NCBI RefSeq assembly: GCF_013408525.1
Contig: NZ_JACBZM010000001.1
Coordinates: 3,782,001 to 3,846,000, forward strand
Length of the DNA stretch: 64,000 nt
Source of the DNA: Nocardioides aromaticivorans
Lineage (GTDB): Bacteria; Actinomycetota; Actinomycetes; Propionibacteriales; Nocardioidaceae
Reading direction: 5' to 3'
Under the pieces are notes generated by a model that worked only from the letters and a program-made list of their open reading frames with translations, did not search any database and was not told the origin of the DNA. A program made the translations under genes and the position numbers. The stretch's first letter is position 1. Every line of letters starts with the position of its first letter. This document shows, piece by piece, positions 1 through 8,848 of this stretch.

Positions 1-50
1 GCGTCGCCCGAGCGCGTCCGCCGCCGCACCGAACGCATAGGGTGACCGCC

Positions 51-1958
51 ATGTCTGCTCTCGTGGTCGAGGTCGACGGCCGCGTCCTCCGACTGGACGG
101 CAAGTCGTCGTACCGCATCGGTCGTGCCATCGAGGCCGACGTCGTGCTGACGGCCGGGTCCGTGTCCCGGCAGCACGCGGAGATCCGCCTCGTCGACGGG
201 GCGTGGGTCCTGGTCGACGCCGGCAGCCAGTTCGGCACCTTCGTCGACGGCGAGCGGATCACGGAGCACGCCGTGGACCGCCGGATCGCCGTCCGCTGTG
301 GTCCGCCCGCGCCAGGCGCGGAGCTGATGGTCGTCCCCGCCGAGCAGTACGACGACGCGTCGGCCACGCCCAGCGCCCCGGCCCCGCCCCCGCCCATGCC
401 GGGCCCATCCCAGCTCGACGAGCCGACCAGCGTCCCGGCGGTCCCGGTCGCCCCGTCCGCGCCGCAGCCGACGAGCGTCGCCCCGCGGCCGGACGTGGCG
501 CCGCCGGGGTCCGACCGGTTCGCGCCGCCCGGTGCGGTGCCGCCCGCGGCACCTCCGGCGGTCGTGCCCCCGGCGGCCGGGCCCGCGACGCCTGCCCTCG
601 GTGTGCCTGCCGCGCCGCCCGCGCCGGGTGCTCGCCCCGCCGGTGCCCCGGGCCTGCCGCCCGCGATCGCCGGCAACGACGCCACCCAGATCCTCGCGGC
701 CGCGCCGCGCCCCGCCGCTCCGGGCCAGGCCGGCCCGGTGCCGCAGCGCACCGGTCCCGACCTGCTGCTCGTCGTCGAGGGCCGCGAGCACCGCTTCCGC
801 CACCCGGCCCAGATCACGATCGGCCGGCGCAGCGACTCCACGGTCGTCGTCGCCGACCCGGCCTGCTCGCGCGCGCACGGCCGGATCGACGCCCAGCCGG
901 GCGGCTGGAACTACACCAACCTCTCCAACGAGGGCACCTGGCTCGACGGCCGCCGGATCGACAACCACCGCTTCGACGAGCGGATCGCGGTGCGCCTGGG
1001 CCACCCGGTCGCCGGCACCGAGCTGACCCTCGTCCCGATCCTCTCGGCGGCCGAGGAGGAGCGCCGCATCGCCCGCCGGCGCCTGCGCCGGCGCCTGGCG
1101 ATCATCGGTGCCGCCGCGGCGGCCGTGCTGCTCATCGCGGGCGTCCTCGGCGCAGCCTGGTTGATCGGCCGCGACGACGACGGAGACCGGCGGGCCGACG
1201 GCGGCAGCTCGCAGGAGCCCGGCACCGGCAGCGACAGCTCGATGGACTCGCTCAGCGACGCCGAGCTCGACTCGGCGAAGGCCGCCGCCGTGAAGATCAC
1301 CGGCGACAGCGTCGACTCCAGCGGCCAGCAGTTCAGCTATGGCGGCTCGGGCTCGATCATCCGCAAGGACGGCCTGATCCTCACCAACGCCCATGTCGCC
1401 GCCCCCGAGTCGCCGGGGCTGAGCGAGCAGTATGACGGGTTGGATATCGCAAACCCCGAGTTCTTGCTGATCCACTTGACAGATGGGATGACGGACACGA
1501 ACGCGCCCGCGTCGTACCGCGCGCGCGTGATCCAGGCGGACGGCTACCTCGACGTCGCCGTCATCCAGATCTACGCCAAGGCCGACGGGAGCGAGCTCGA
1601 CGGCGACCTCGACTTGCCGACCGTGCCGATCGGCTCCTCCGGCGAGCTTCGTGCAGGTGACGACGTCACCGTGCTCGGCTTCCCGGCCGTGGCCCGGTCA
1701 GAGGACTCGATCACCGTCACCACGGGCGTCATCTCGACGGTCATCAACGACCCAAACCTCGGGCCGCGCTCCGAGCTCGACACCGACGCCCGCATCGCGC
1801 CGGGCAACTCGGGCGGCATGGCGATCAACAACGACGCGGAGCTGATCGGCATCCCGACCGCGTTGTTCGCCGATCGCGAGACGTTCGTCACCAGCGGGCG
1901 AATCCGTTCGATCGATGCCGTCAAAGGTCTGATCGAACGCGCGTTTGCAGCCAGTTGA
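51..1958 (+). CDS. FHA-domain membrane protein with C-terminal trypsin-like serine protease
   Basis: Two FHA (phosphothreonine-reading) domains lie at about residues 10-90 and 240-330, separated by a long Pro/Ala-rich linker. A single membrane segment follows at about 350-372, after a run of Arg residues. The C-terminal part is a trypsin-like protease: His in TNAHV (near 448), Asp in DVAVIQI (near 501) and Ser in PGNSGG (near 587). The cytoplasmic FHA / external protease topology resembles actinobacterial HtrA/MarP-like proteins, so it may couple phospho-signalling to proteolysis outside the membrane. ATG 51 is chosen; an in-frame GTG at 42 is equally possible. Function of the pair of FHA domains is inferred. 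Confidence 0.85.
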   Translation: MSALVVEVDGRVLRLDGKSSYRIGRAIEADVVLTAGSVSRQHAEIRLVDGAWVLVDAGSQFGTFVDGERITEHAVDRRIAVRCGPPAPGAELMVVPAEQYDDASATPSAPAPPPPMPGPSQLDEPTSVPAVPVAPSAPQPTSVAPRPDVAPPGSDRFAPPGAVPPAAPPAVVPPAAGPATPALGVPAAPPAPGARPAGAPGLPPAIAGNDATQILAAAPRPAAPGQAGPVPQRTGPDLLLVVEGREHRFRHPAQITIGRRSDSTVVVADPACSRAHGRIDAQPGGWNYTNLSNEGTWLDGRRIDNHRFDERIAVRLGHPVAGTELTLVPILSAAEEERRIARRRLRRRLAIIGAAAAAVLLIAGVLGAAWLIGRDDDGDRRADGGSSQEPGTGSDSSMDSLSDAELDSAKAAAVKITGDSVDSSGQQFSYGGSGSIIRKDGLILTNAHVAAPESPGLSEQYDGLDIANPEFLLIHLTDGMTDTNAPASYRARVIQADGYLDVAVIQIYAKADGSELDGDLDLPTVPIGSSGELRAGDDVTVLGFPAVARSEDSITVTTGVISTVINDPNLGPRSELDTDARIAPGNSGGMAINNDAELIGIPTALFADRETFVTSGRIRSIDAVKGLIERAFAAS

Positions 1959-2007
1959 TTCTGGAAGTGAAGACATTCGACACCGATATCTCGGAAAGGA
2001 ACCCTCG

Positions 2008-2415
2008 ATGGGACGACGACTCGGCGTCATCATTCTTCTCAGTACTGCTTTGGCGGTCGGATTTGCAGCACCGAGTTCAGCTGCCGTCATCAACGGAACG
2101 TCGGGCCCCGACACACTTCGGGGTACCAGTTCAGCAGATGAGATCTACGGCCACGGCGGCAATGACGTCATCTCGGATGGCGCTGGGAACGACAGCATCT
2201 GGGGCGGCTATGGTGCCGACGACATCGGCATCTTCGGAGGGCTCGACCATGTTTGGGCAGGGCCAGGCAACGACCGACTGGTGATCAACCTGACGGGGCC
2301 GGCAGTTCGTGATGTCGTTGAGTGTGGGCCGGGCTATGACAGCGTGGTGGTCCGATACCTGGACGGCGGCGCGGCGCCGATCTTGAGTGGCTGCGAGGAC
2401 GTCACCTACTGGTAG
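2008..2415 (+). CDS. Small secreted protein with RTX-type calcium-binding repeats
   Basis: The 135-aa product starts with a clear Sec signal peptide (about residues 1-26, ending PSSAA). It then has nonapeptide-like units such as GTSSADEIYG, GGNDVIS, GAGNDSIWGG and GPGNDRL, the pattern that binds calcium in beta-roll (hemolysin-type) proteins. A good ribosome site (GGAAAGGA, 1993-2000) precedes ATG 2008. It starts 49 bp after the protease gene on the same strand and may be co-transcribed. Codon use is less G/C-biased than in neighbours, as is the 3' part of the protease gene. There is no enzymatic domain; the role is unknown. Confidence 0.75.
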   Translation: MGRRLGVIILLSTALAVGFAAPSSAAVINGTSGPDTLRGTSSADEIYGHGGNDVISDGAGNDSIWGGYGADDIGIFGGLDHVWAGPGNDRLVINLTGPAVRDVVECGPGYDSVVVRYLDGGAAPILSGCEDVTYW

Positions 2416-2450
2416 CGATCCGTCGTCGCGTGGACGCCGATCCCGGGCAG

Positions 2451-3377
2451 TCAGCTGGCCCTCTTGGTCGCGGCCTTCTTGGTCGCGGCCTTCTTGGCAG
2501 GAGTCTTCTTCGCCGCGGTCTTCTTGGCAGCCGCCTTCTTCGCCGGGGCCTTCTTCGCGGCCGCCTTCTTCGCGGGCGCGGGCTCGCTCTCGCCACGGCT
2601 AGTCTTGGCCGCCTCCACGGAGCGCTGCAGCGCGGCCAGCAGGTCGACCACCTCGCCGCCCGTCTTGGCCGACGTCTCGGTGCGCTGGACCTCGCCGCCC
2701 TCGATCTTCGCCTTGACCACCGCGTTGACGGCATCGGCGTAGTCGTCCTCGAACTCCGACGGATCGAAGTCACCGGACAGGGTCTCGATGAGCATCTGCG
2801 CCATCTTGACCTCGGCGTCCTTGACCTCGCCCGTCTCGACCTTGAAGTCGGGCTGGCGGATCTCGTCGGGCCACATCATGGTCTGCAGGACGATCACCTC
2901 GCCGGCCTCGGTCTCGCGGACCCGCAGCACCGCGGTGGTCGTCCGCTGGCGCAGGGCCACGGTCACGACCGCCATCCGCTTCGAGTCGAGCAGCGCCTGG
3001 CGGAGCAGGGCGTAGGGCTTGGCGCCGGTGCCCTCGGGCTCGAGGTAGTAGCTCTTCTCGAAGAGCATCGGGTCGATCTGGTCGACCGGGACGAACTTCT
3101 CCACGGCGATCTCGCGCGAGGAGGTCGTCGGCAGGTTGGCCATGTCGTCGTCGGTGAGGATGACCATCTCGCCGTCCTCGGTCTCGAAGCCCTTGGCGAT
3201 GTCGGAGTACGGCACCTCCTCGCCGTCGATCGAGCACACCCGCTGGTACTTGATCCGGCCACCGTCCTTGGCGTGGACCTGCCGGAACGAGACGTCGTGG
3301 CTCTCGGTCGCGCTGTAGAGCTTGACCGGCACGCTGACCAGGCCGAACGAGACGGCACCCTTCCAGATCGCACGCAT
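2451..3377 (-). CDS. ku: Ku protein, non-homologous end joining
   Basis: The 308-aa protein is a bacterial Ku homodimer subunit that encircles DNA ends and recruits LigD. The start MRAIWKGAVSFGLVSVPVK is the family's typical N-terminus, and the Ku core fills about residues 1-255. The last 40 or so residues are a Lys/Ala/Pro tail built of KKAAAKK/KKAPAKK-type repeats, a DNA-binding extension common in actinobacterial Ku. At the DNA level this tail looks like a short tandem repeat (2461-2590). It is divergent from the oxidase gene at 3430 and about 1.2 kb from the two LigD modules, which supports an NHEJ locus. Confidence 0.95.
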   Translation of the reverse strand: MRAIWKGAVSFGLVSVPVKLYSATESHDVSFRQVHAKDGGRIKYQRVCSIDGEEVPYSDIAKGFETEDGEMVILTDDDMANLPTTSSREIAVEKFVPVDQIDPMLFEKSYYLEPEGTGAKPYALLRQALLDSKRMAVVTVALRQRTTTAVLRVRETEAGEVIVLQTMMWPDEIRQPDFKVETGEVKDAEVKMAQMLIETLSGDFDPSEFEDDYADAVNAVVKAKIEGGEVQRTETSAKTGGEVVDLLAALQRSVEAAKTSRGESEPAPAKKAAAKKAPAKKAAAKKTAAKKTPAKKAATKKAATKRAS

Positions 3378-3429
3378 GTGCTGAGGGTACCCGTGGGCAC
3401 CCCCACCAGCCGCCTGCGAGCATGACGGG

Positions 3430-4623
3430 GTGGAGCAGACCATCGGCATCGTCGGCGGCGGGATCGTGGGCCTCGCCGTCGGGCGGGAGGTCACGCTGCG
3501 CCGTCCGGGCACGCGGGTGGTGGTCCTCGAGAAGGAGGACCGGGTCGGCGCGCACCAGACCGGCCACAACTCCGGCGTCGTCCACGCGGGCATCTACTAC
3601 CGGCCGGGCAGCCTCAAGGCCACGCTCTGCACGCGCGGCCGGCTGCTGCTGCGCGACTACTGCGCCGAGCACGCGCTGCCGTACGACGAGTGCGGCAAGG
3701 TCGTCGTCGCGGTCGACCGGGCCGAGATGGGGCGCTTCGACGCGCTCGAGCGGACGGCCCGGGAGAACGGGGTCCCCGGCCTGCGCCGGCTCGACGGCAC
3801 CGCCCTGGCCGAGGTCGAGCCGCACGCCGTCGGGCTGGCCGCCCTGCACTCGCCGCGCACCGCGATCACCGACTACGTCGCCGTCGCCGAGCGGCTCGCC
3901 GCCGACATCGTCGCCGCCGGCGGGGAGGTGCACCTCTCGACGCCGGCCACGGCGATCTCCCGGACGGGCGGTCGCGTGCGGGTCACGACCCCCGGACCGT
4001 CGTACGACGTCGACCGGCTCGTGCTCTGTGGCGGGCTCCAGTCCGACCGGCTGGGCCGGCTGGCAGGCGGCGCCGCGGACCCGCGCATCGTGCCCTTCCG
4101 CGGGGAGTACCTCGCCGTGCGACCCGAGAAGCGGGACCTCGTGCGCGGCATGGTCTATCCCGTCCCCGACCCGCGCTACCCGTTCCTCGGCGTGCACTTC
4201 ACCCGCCGGGTCGGCGGCGGGCTCGAGGTGGGGCCCAACGCGGTGCTCTCGCCCCACCGCGACGCCTACCGGCGCCGGTCGGTCAGCGCCGCCGACCTCG
4301 CCAGCACGGCGACCTGGCCGGGCTTCTGGCGGATGGCACGCCAGCACTGGCGTACCGGTGTCACCGAAGTGCGGGGCTCGCTGTCGGTCCGCTCCTACCT
4401 CAGGGGCGCGCAGCGCTACGTCCCCGGGATCGGCCCGGACGACGTGGTCCGCGCCGGCTTCGGCATCCGGGCCCAGGCCGTCGAGCGCGACGGCACGCTC
4501 GTCGACGACTTCCGGATCGACGTCCTCGGCGGCGTGCTGTGCCTCCGCAACGCCCCCTCGCCGGCCGCCACGTCGAGCCTCGCCATCGCGGAGCACGTCG
4601 CCGACGCGCTCGGTTGGGCATGA
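3430..4623 (+). CDS. lhgO: FAD-dependent oxidoreductase, L-2-hydroxyglutarate oxidase-like
   Basis: The 397-aa flavoprotein has an N-terminal dinucleotide-binding motif GGGIVG (residues 9-14), followed by the conserved segment around GHNSGVVHAGIYY. This is characteristic of LhgO/YgaF, which oxidises L-2-hydroxyglutarate to 2-oxoglutarate. Length matches the family (about 400 aa). The start is GTG 3430, 52 bp from the divergent ku start. The ligase gene begins seven bases after its stop, so the two are probably co-transcribed. Why a metabolic oxidase sits inside a repair locus is not explained by the sequence. Confidence 0.85.
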   Translation: MEQTIGIVGGGIVGLAVGREVTLRRPGTRVVVLEKEDRVGAHQTGHNSGVVHAGIYYRPGSLKATLCTRGRLLLRDYCAEHALPYDECGKVVVAVDRAEMGRFDALERTARENGVPGLRRLDGTALAEVEPHAVGLAALHSPRTAITDYVAVAERLAADIVAAGGEVHLSTPATAISRTGGRVRVTTPGPSYDVDRLVLCGGLQSDRLGRLAGGAADPRIVPFRGEYLAVRPEKRDLVRGMVYPVPDPRYPFLGVHFTRRVGGGLEVGPNAVLSPHRDAYRRRSVSAADLASTATWPGFWRMARQHWRTGVTEVRGSLSVRSYLRGAQRYVPGIGPDDVVRAGFGIRAQAVERDGTLVDDFRIDVLGGVLCLRNAPSPAATSSLAIAEHVADALGWA

Positions 4624-4630
4624 TGACGCC

Positions 4631-5575
4631 GTGCCCGACCTCCTGCCGATGCTCGCCTCCCCGGGCACCCACGTCCCGCCAGGGGAGGACTGGCGCCACG
4701 AGGTGAAGTGGGACGGCGTGCGCGCGCTGACGCGCGTCTCCGGCGGCGTCGTCACGATGACGAGCCGCAACGCCAACCGGATCACCGCGGCCTGGCCGGA
4801 GCTCGCCACCGCGCCAGCGGTCGGCGACGACACCGTCGTCGACGGCGAGATCATCGCGCTCAACGAGCGCGGCGTCCCCGACTTCCGCGTCCTGGCGGAC
4901 CGCATGCACGTGCGCAAGCCCGCGACGGTCGCGCGGCTCGCGGAGCGGGTGCCGGCGACGTACATGGTCTTCGACCTGCTCCGCCTCGACGGCGAGGACC
5001 TGTGCGCGCTGCCCCTCGAGGAGCGCCGTGCGCGCCTCGCCCGCCTCGACCTGGCCCGGTCCGGGTGGCAGGTGCCGCCCGAGTACGACGACGGCGCGAT
5101 GCTCCTGGAGGCCACCCGCGCGCAGGGGCTCGAGGGGATCGTCAGCAAGCGGGCCGACTCGACCTACCGGCCCGGGCAGCGGACACCGCACTGGCTGAAG
5201 TTCCCGCACCGCCACCGCGGCTCCTTCGTCGTCGGCGGCTGGCGGCCGCAGACCGGCACCAGCGACCGGCTCGCCGCGCTGCTGGTGGGGGAGCCGACGC
5301 CGGACGGACTGATGTACCGAGGGCGGGTCGGCAGCGGGATCGGCGCGAAGCAGTCACGCCTGCTCGCCGAGCTGCTGGCCCCGCTGACCCGGACGGCCAC
5401 CCCGTTCGCCGACGAGGTGCCGCGCGTCGACGCCACGGGCACCACCTGGGTGGAGCCCGTCGTCGTGGTCGACGTCGACACGCACGGGCTCGGCTACGCA
5501 CGACTGAGGCAGCCGTCGTACCAGGGTGTGCGCTCCGACCTGGCACCCGACGACCTGATCGGAGGCACCGCCTGA
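4631..5575 (+). CDS. ligD: ATP-dependent DNA ligase, LigD ligase module as a separate protein
   Basis: This 314-aa protein carries only the ligase part of LigD. The adenylation motif is KWDG with Lys26, followed by DGEIIALNE, then EGIVSKR and WLKF (nucleotidyltransferase motifs IV-V), and a C-terminal OB-fold. In NHEJ it seals breaks held by Ku. The GTG start at 4631 lies just after the oxidase stop, and the stop overlaps the polymerase-module start (TGATG at 5573-5577). No phosphoesterase domain is fused here or found nearby, so the three LigD activities are not on one chain in this strain. Confidence 0.92.
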   Translation: MPDLLPMLASPGTHVPPGEDWRHEVKWDGVRALTRVSGGVVTMTSRNANRITAAWPELATAPAVGDDTVVDGEIIALNERGVPDFRVLADRMHVRKPATVARLAERVPATYMVFDLLRLDGEDLCALPLEERRARLARLDLARSGWQVPPEYDDGAMLLEATRAQGLEGIVSKRADSTYRPGQRTPHWLKFPHRHRGSFVVGGWRPQTGTSDRLAALLVGEPTPDGLMYRGRVGSGIGAKQSRLLAELLAPLTRTATPFADEVPRVDATGTTWVEPVVVVDVDTHGLGYARLRQPSYQGVRSDLAPDDLIGGTA

Positions 5576-6492
5576 TGCCGAAGAAGCCCGAGCACCCGCA
5601 GACCGAGGTGCACGTCGACGTCGAGGGACGCACCCTGCGGCTGACCAACCTCGAGAAGGTGCTCTACCCGTCGACCGGCACCACCAAGGGCGAGGTGCTC
5701 GACTACTACGCGCGGGTCGCGCCGGTGCTGCTGCCGCACCTCGCCGGCCGGCCGGTGACCCGGATCCGCTGGCCGCACGGTGTCGGCGACATGAGCTTCT
5801 TCGAGAAGAACGCACCCGCCGGGACCCCGTCGTGGGTCCGCACCGCAGAGGTGCCGACGACGGGCAGCCGCGGGCCCAGCCGCCACGGCGACACCCTGCG
5901 CTTCCCGATCATCGACCAGCTCGCGACGCTCGTGTGGGCGGTGAACCTCGCTGCGCTGGAGCTGCACGTGCACCAGTGGACCGTCGACGACGACGGCGAC
6001 CCGGTGGGTGCGGACCGGATCGTGATCGACCTCGACCCGGGCGAGGGCGCCGGGCTCCACGAGTGCTGTGGCGTCGCGCTGCTCGTGCGCGACGTGCTGG
6101 CCGAGCGCGGGTACGACGCCCTCCCGGTCACCAGCGGCAGCAAGGGGCTGCACCTCTACGCACCCCTCGACGAGCCCCTCCCGTCCGACGAGACCAGCGC
6201 GATCGCCAAGGAGATCGCCGAGGAGCTCCAGGCCGCGCACGGGTCGCTCGTCACCGCGACCATGACCAAGGCCCGGCGCCGCGGCAAGGTGTTCCTCGAC
6301 TGGTCGCAGAACGCGGGGTCGAAGACCACCGTGGCGCCGTACTCCCTGCGCGGCACGCCGCGACCCCAGGTGGCCACCCCGGTCACCTGGGACGAGGTCG
6401 CCGAGGGCGCGGACGACCCGCTCGGGCTGGACCAGTTCTCGATGGCGCAGGTGCTCGAGCGCGTCGAGGAGTACGGGGACCTGTTCGCCTAG
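5575..6492 (+). CDS. ligD: LigD-type DNA primase/polymerase module, stand-alone
   Basis: The 305-aa protein matches the archaeo-eukaryotic-primase-type polymerase domain of LigD, which adds (ribo)nucleotides at breaks before ligation. Visible family signatures are RIRWPHGV and FFEKNAP near the N-terminus, catalytic aspartates in DLDPGEG (Asp152, Asp154), GSKGLHLYAPL, and the C-terminal stretch SQNAGSKTTVAPYSLR. It overlaps the ligase stop by one base and so is translationally coupled to it. Its stop shares the palindrome CTAG (6489-6492) with the stop of the convergent downstream gene. Confidence 0.92.
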   Translation: MPKKPEHPQTEVHVDVEGRTLRLTNLEKVLYPSTGTTKGEVLDYYARVAPVLLPHLAGRPVTRIRWPHGVGDMSFFEKNAPAGTPSWVRTAEVPTTGSRGPSRHGDTLRFPIIDQLATLVWAVNLAALELHVHQWTVDDDGDPVGADRIVIDLDPGEGAGLHECCGVALLVRDVLAERGYDALPVTSGSKGLHLYAPLDEPLPSDETSAIAKEIAEELQAAHGSLVTATMTKARRRGKVFLDWSQNAGSKTTVAPYSLRGTPRPQVATPVTWDEVAEGADDPLGLDQFSMAQVLERVEEYGDLFA

Positions 6493-6866
6493 GCGTGTCG
6501 GCCGCGCCGGCGCATCCCGTAGACGTCGAACTCCGACACCACGCCCGCCGGGTCGCCCCCGGTGCCGACGGCGTGGGCCACCTCGTCGGGGGAGACGGCG
6601 TGGTCGGCCTCGTCGAGGGTGGCGTCGATGAGCATCTGGAACTCCGGCGACGGGTGGCTCACCCGCTGCGCGGTCGCCTCGATCCGCCAGCCCCGGCGGC
6701 CGAGGTCGTTGAAGAGGCCCATGAGGGTCGTGTTCTTCTCGGCGGCGATGCCCTCGAAGCCGTCGGCGGCCTCGATCAGGTACACCGGCCGCAGGACCGC
6801 GAGCGCGGCGGCGTCGTACAGCGGCACCCAGAGGCGCGCGTACTCGTAGACCCGCTGTCGGCTCAC
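6489..6866 (-). CDS. Conserved hypothetical protein, 125 aa
   Basis: I do not recognise a domain. The predicted product begins MSRQRVYEYARLWVPLYD and is soluble, mixed alpha/beta in composition, and ends in a basic RRRGRHA tail. GTG 6866 is taken as start because coding bias continues up to it and a purine-rich stretch lies just upstream on this strand. It is convergent with the LigD polymerase gene, sharing the CTAG stop. Its own strand continues from the PP2C gene with a 56-bp gap, so an operon with that gene is possible. Confidence 0.6.
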   Translation of the reverse strand: MSRQRVYEYARLWVPLYDAAALAVLRPVYLIEAADGFEGIAAEKNTTLMGLFNDLGRRGWRIEATAQRVSHPSPEFQMLIDATLDEADHAVSPDEVAHAVGTGGDPAGVVSEFDVYGMRRRGRHA

Positions 6867-6922
6867 CCTTCCAGTGTAGGACCCGGCACGGACGTCCGCC
6901 TGACCCTTTCGGGTGGCGCCGG

Positions 6923-7732
6923 TCAGGCCGACCGGAGCGGGCGGACCGCCGTCGGGTCCACGACGTGGGCGAGGTCCACCCCGGCCCCCAGCACGATGCC
7001 GGTGCCGACGACGGCCGGCGCGTCGACCACGTCGCCGATCACCACGGTCACGTTGTCGCGGGTGCCGCTGTCGATCGCGGCCCGGACCAGGCGCTCGGCG
7101 GCCATGCTGCGGGAGTCGAGCCCGAGCAGCATCTGCATCGCGGCGGGGGAGAGGACGTCGCTGAGCCCGTCGCTGCACAGCAGCAGGCGGTCTCCCGGGC
7201 GCAGGTCGACGAGCTGCACGACCGGCTCGGGGGTGTGCTCGCCGTCGACGGCCTGCAGCACCACGTGCCGGTACGGCGACTCGGCGGCCTGCTGGACCGA
7301 GATCCGGCCGGCGTCGAGGAGGGCCTGGACCATGGTCTGGTCGTGCGAGAGCTGGGACAGCGCGCCGTCGCGCAGGAGGTAGGCGCGGGAGTCGCCGACC
7401 TGGGCGAGCGCGGTGTGCATGCCGTCGGTCAGGACCGCGGTGAGCGTGGTGGCCATGCCCAGCCGGTCGGGGTCGGCCGCGACGCCTGCCACGAGCTGGT
7501 CGTGCGACTCGGCCACCGCGCTGCGCAGCAGGCGGACCGGCTCGACGCCCGGGTGGGCGAGGGCTCGGGCGCTGACGACGTACGTCGTGGTGGCCGACGC
7601 GATCTCGCCGGCCGCGGCGCCGCCGACCCCGTCGGCGACGCAGAGCAGGTAGGGACCGGCGAAGCCGGAGTCCTCGTTGTGCTCGCGAACGGGACCCGTG
7701 TCGCTCATCGCGGCGAAGCGGAACTGGAGCAC
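6923..7732 (-). CDS. PP2C-family serine/threonine phosphatase
   Basis: The 269-aa protein is a metal-dependent PPM/PP2C phosphatase. The conserved metal-binding motifs are visible: REHNEDS near residues 16-22, ADGVGG at 33-38, GDSRAYLLRDG, SDGLSD, and DNVTVVIGD near the C-terminus. There is no membrane segment, so it is cytoplasmic. The chosen start GTG 7732 has a strong ribosome site (GGGAGGT) five to six bases upstream; an upstream extension would lack one. It probably counteracts Ser/Thr kinases; no kinase gene lies in this window. Confidence 0.88.
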   Translation of the reverse strand: MLQFRFAAMSDTGPVREHNEDSGFAGPYLLCVADGVGGAAAGEIASATTTYVVSARALAHPGVEPVRLLRSAVAESHDQLVAGVAADPDRLGMATTLTAVLTDGMHTALAQVGDSRAYLLRDGALSQLSHDQTMVQALLDAGRISVQQAAESPYRHVVLQAVDGEHTPEPVVQLVDLRPGDRLLLCSDGLSDVLSPAAMQMLLGLDSRSMAAERLVRAAIDSGTRDNVTVVIGDVVDAPAVVGTGIVLGAGVDLAHVVDPTAVRPLRSA

Positions 7733-7872
7733 GAGGCACCTCCCAGGCTGTCCGGTGACCCGGTGGGTCACCACCGATCGTCGCCGGTCAACCTGTGAAA
7801 CGTCTGTCAGCGCGCCGAGAGTTCCGAGAGAGCCGATTTCGGCTCCGGGGCCGTGGCCGGCGAGCTCGAGCG

Positions 7873-8100
7873 CTACGAGCGGAAGCCGACCTGCCCCGAG
7901 GTGCTCCGCCCGATCTCGACGTACGCGAGCTTGGCGACGGGTACGACGGTCACCTTGCCCTTGGTGTCGGTGAGCGTGAGCACGCCGTCGGAGGCGAGCG
8001 CCTCGGACACCTGCGCGCTGATGTCCTCGCTGGTGCTGTCGGCCTCGATCACGAGCTCGCGGGCCGTCTGCTGCACACCGATCTTGACCTCGACGGTCAT
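7873..8100 (-). CDS. DUF3107 family small protein
   Basis: The 75-aa protein starts MTVEVKIGVQQTARELVIE and is the size expected for DUF3107, the actinobacterial family that includes M. tuberculosis TB9.4 (Rv3208A). Neighbours agree: a TetR regulator lies immediately upstream on the same strand, as in mycobacteria. The function of the family is not established. It is a single short beta-rich domain, soluble. Confidence 0.85.
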   Translation of the reverse strand: MTVEVKIGVQQTARELVIEADSTSEDISAQVSEALASDGVLTLTDTKGKVTVVPVAKLAYVEIGRSTSGQVGFRS

Positions 8101-8194
8101 GTCACTTCTCCTCGTTCGGGGGACGGCCCGCGCCTCCGGGGCCGTTCATGCCGCCAGCCTAGTCAGGCGGCGGTCGGGACTGGGCGGGGCTCGG

Positions 8195-8848
8195 TCAGTC
8201 CTCGTGCGGCTCGTCGATGAGCGGGTAGCCACCGATGCCGCGCCAGGCCAGGCCGGACACCAGCGTGGTGGCCTGGTCGCGCGTGAGCCCGGCGAGGCCG
8301 CCGTCGGTGTCGGTCATCCAGAACCGGGCGCTGACCTGCGCCATTCCCACCAGCGAGACGGCCAGCAGCTGCGAGGCCGCCGGCGGCAGCGAGGTGTCCT
8401 CGGCGATGACGCTCGCGATCAGGTCGGCGCACTCGGTGGTGACCCGGTCGATGTGGCCGCGCACGGCGGGCTCGTTGGTCAGGTCGGACTCGAACACGAG
8501 CCGGAACGCACCGGTGTCATGGCCGACGTACGCGTAGAAGGCGTCGATCGTCGCCGCCACCCGCTGCTTGTTGTCGTGGGTGGACTCGAGTGCCTTGCGG
8601 CAGTTGTCGATGATCGCGTCGCACGCGGCGTCGAGGATGGCGAGGTAGAGCTCGAGCTTGCCGGGGAAGTGCTGGTAGAGCACCGGCTTGGAGACGCCGG
8701 CGCGCTCGGCGATGTCGTCCATCGCGGCCGCGTGGTAGCCCTGCGCGACGAAGACCTCGAGGGCGGCGGCGAGCAGCTGGGCGCGCCGCTCCCGCCGGGG
8801 GAGGCGGACGCCGCGGGGCCGGGACTCGTCGAGGTCGAACTGCTCCAT
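8195..8848 (-). CDS. TetR/AcrR family transcriptional regulator
   Basis: The 217-aa protein has an N-terminal TetR helix-turn-helix at about residues 20-65, with the characteristic AAMDDIAERAGVSKPVLYQHF, and an all-helical C-terminal ligand/dimer domain. The start may be ATG 8848 or one of two GTG codons just upstream (8851, 8854). It sits between DUF3107 and moeZ, the same set of neighbours I recall for Rv3208 in M. tuberculosis. The target genes cannot be read from the sequence; no clear operator palindrome was found next to it. Confidence 0.9.
   Translation of the reverse strand: MEQFDLDESRPRGVRLPRRERRAQLLAAALEVFVAQGYHAAAMDDIAERAGVSKPVLYQHFPGKLELYLAILDAACDAIIDNCRKALESTHDNKQRVAATIDAFYAYVGHDTGAFRLVFESDLTNEPAVRGHIDRVTTECADLIASVIAEDTSLPPAASQLLAVSLVGMAQVSARFWMTDTDGGLAGLTRDQATTLVSGLAWRGIGGYPLIDEPHED

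Noticed and set aside
2461..2590. Short tandem repeats around GGCCTTCTTGG, possible CRISPR or minisatellite
   Set aside because: They lie in frame in ku and encode its Lys/Ala/Pro tail; there are no unique spacers.
7828..7847. Short inverted repeat GAGCCGA-TT-TCGGCTC near the DUF3107 stop as a terminator
   Set aside because: The stem is only seven pairs with a two-base loop and lacks a U-tract, so it is too weak to call.
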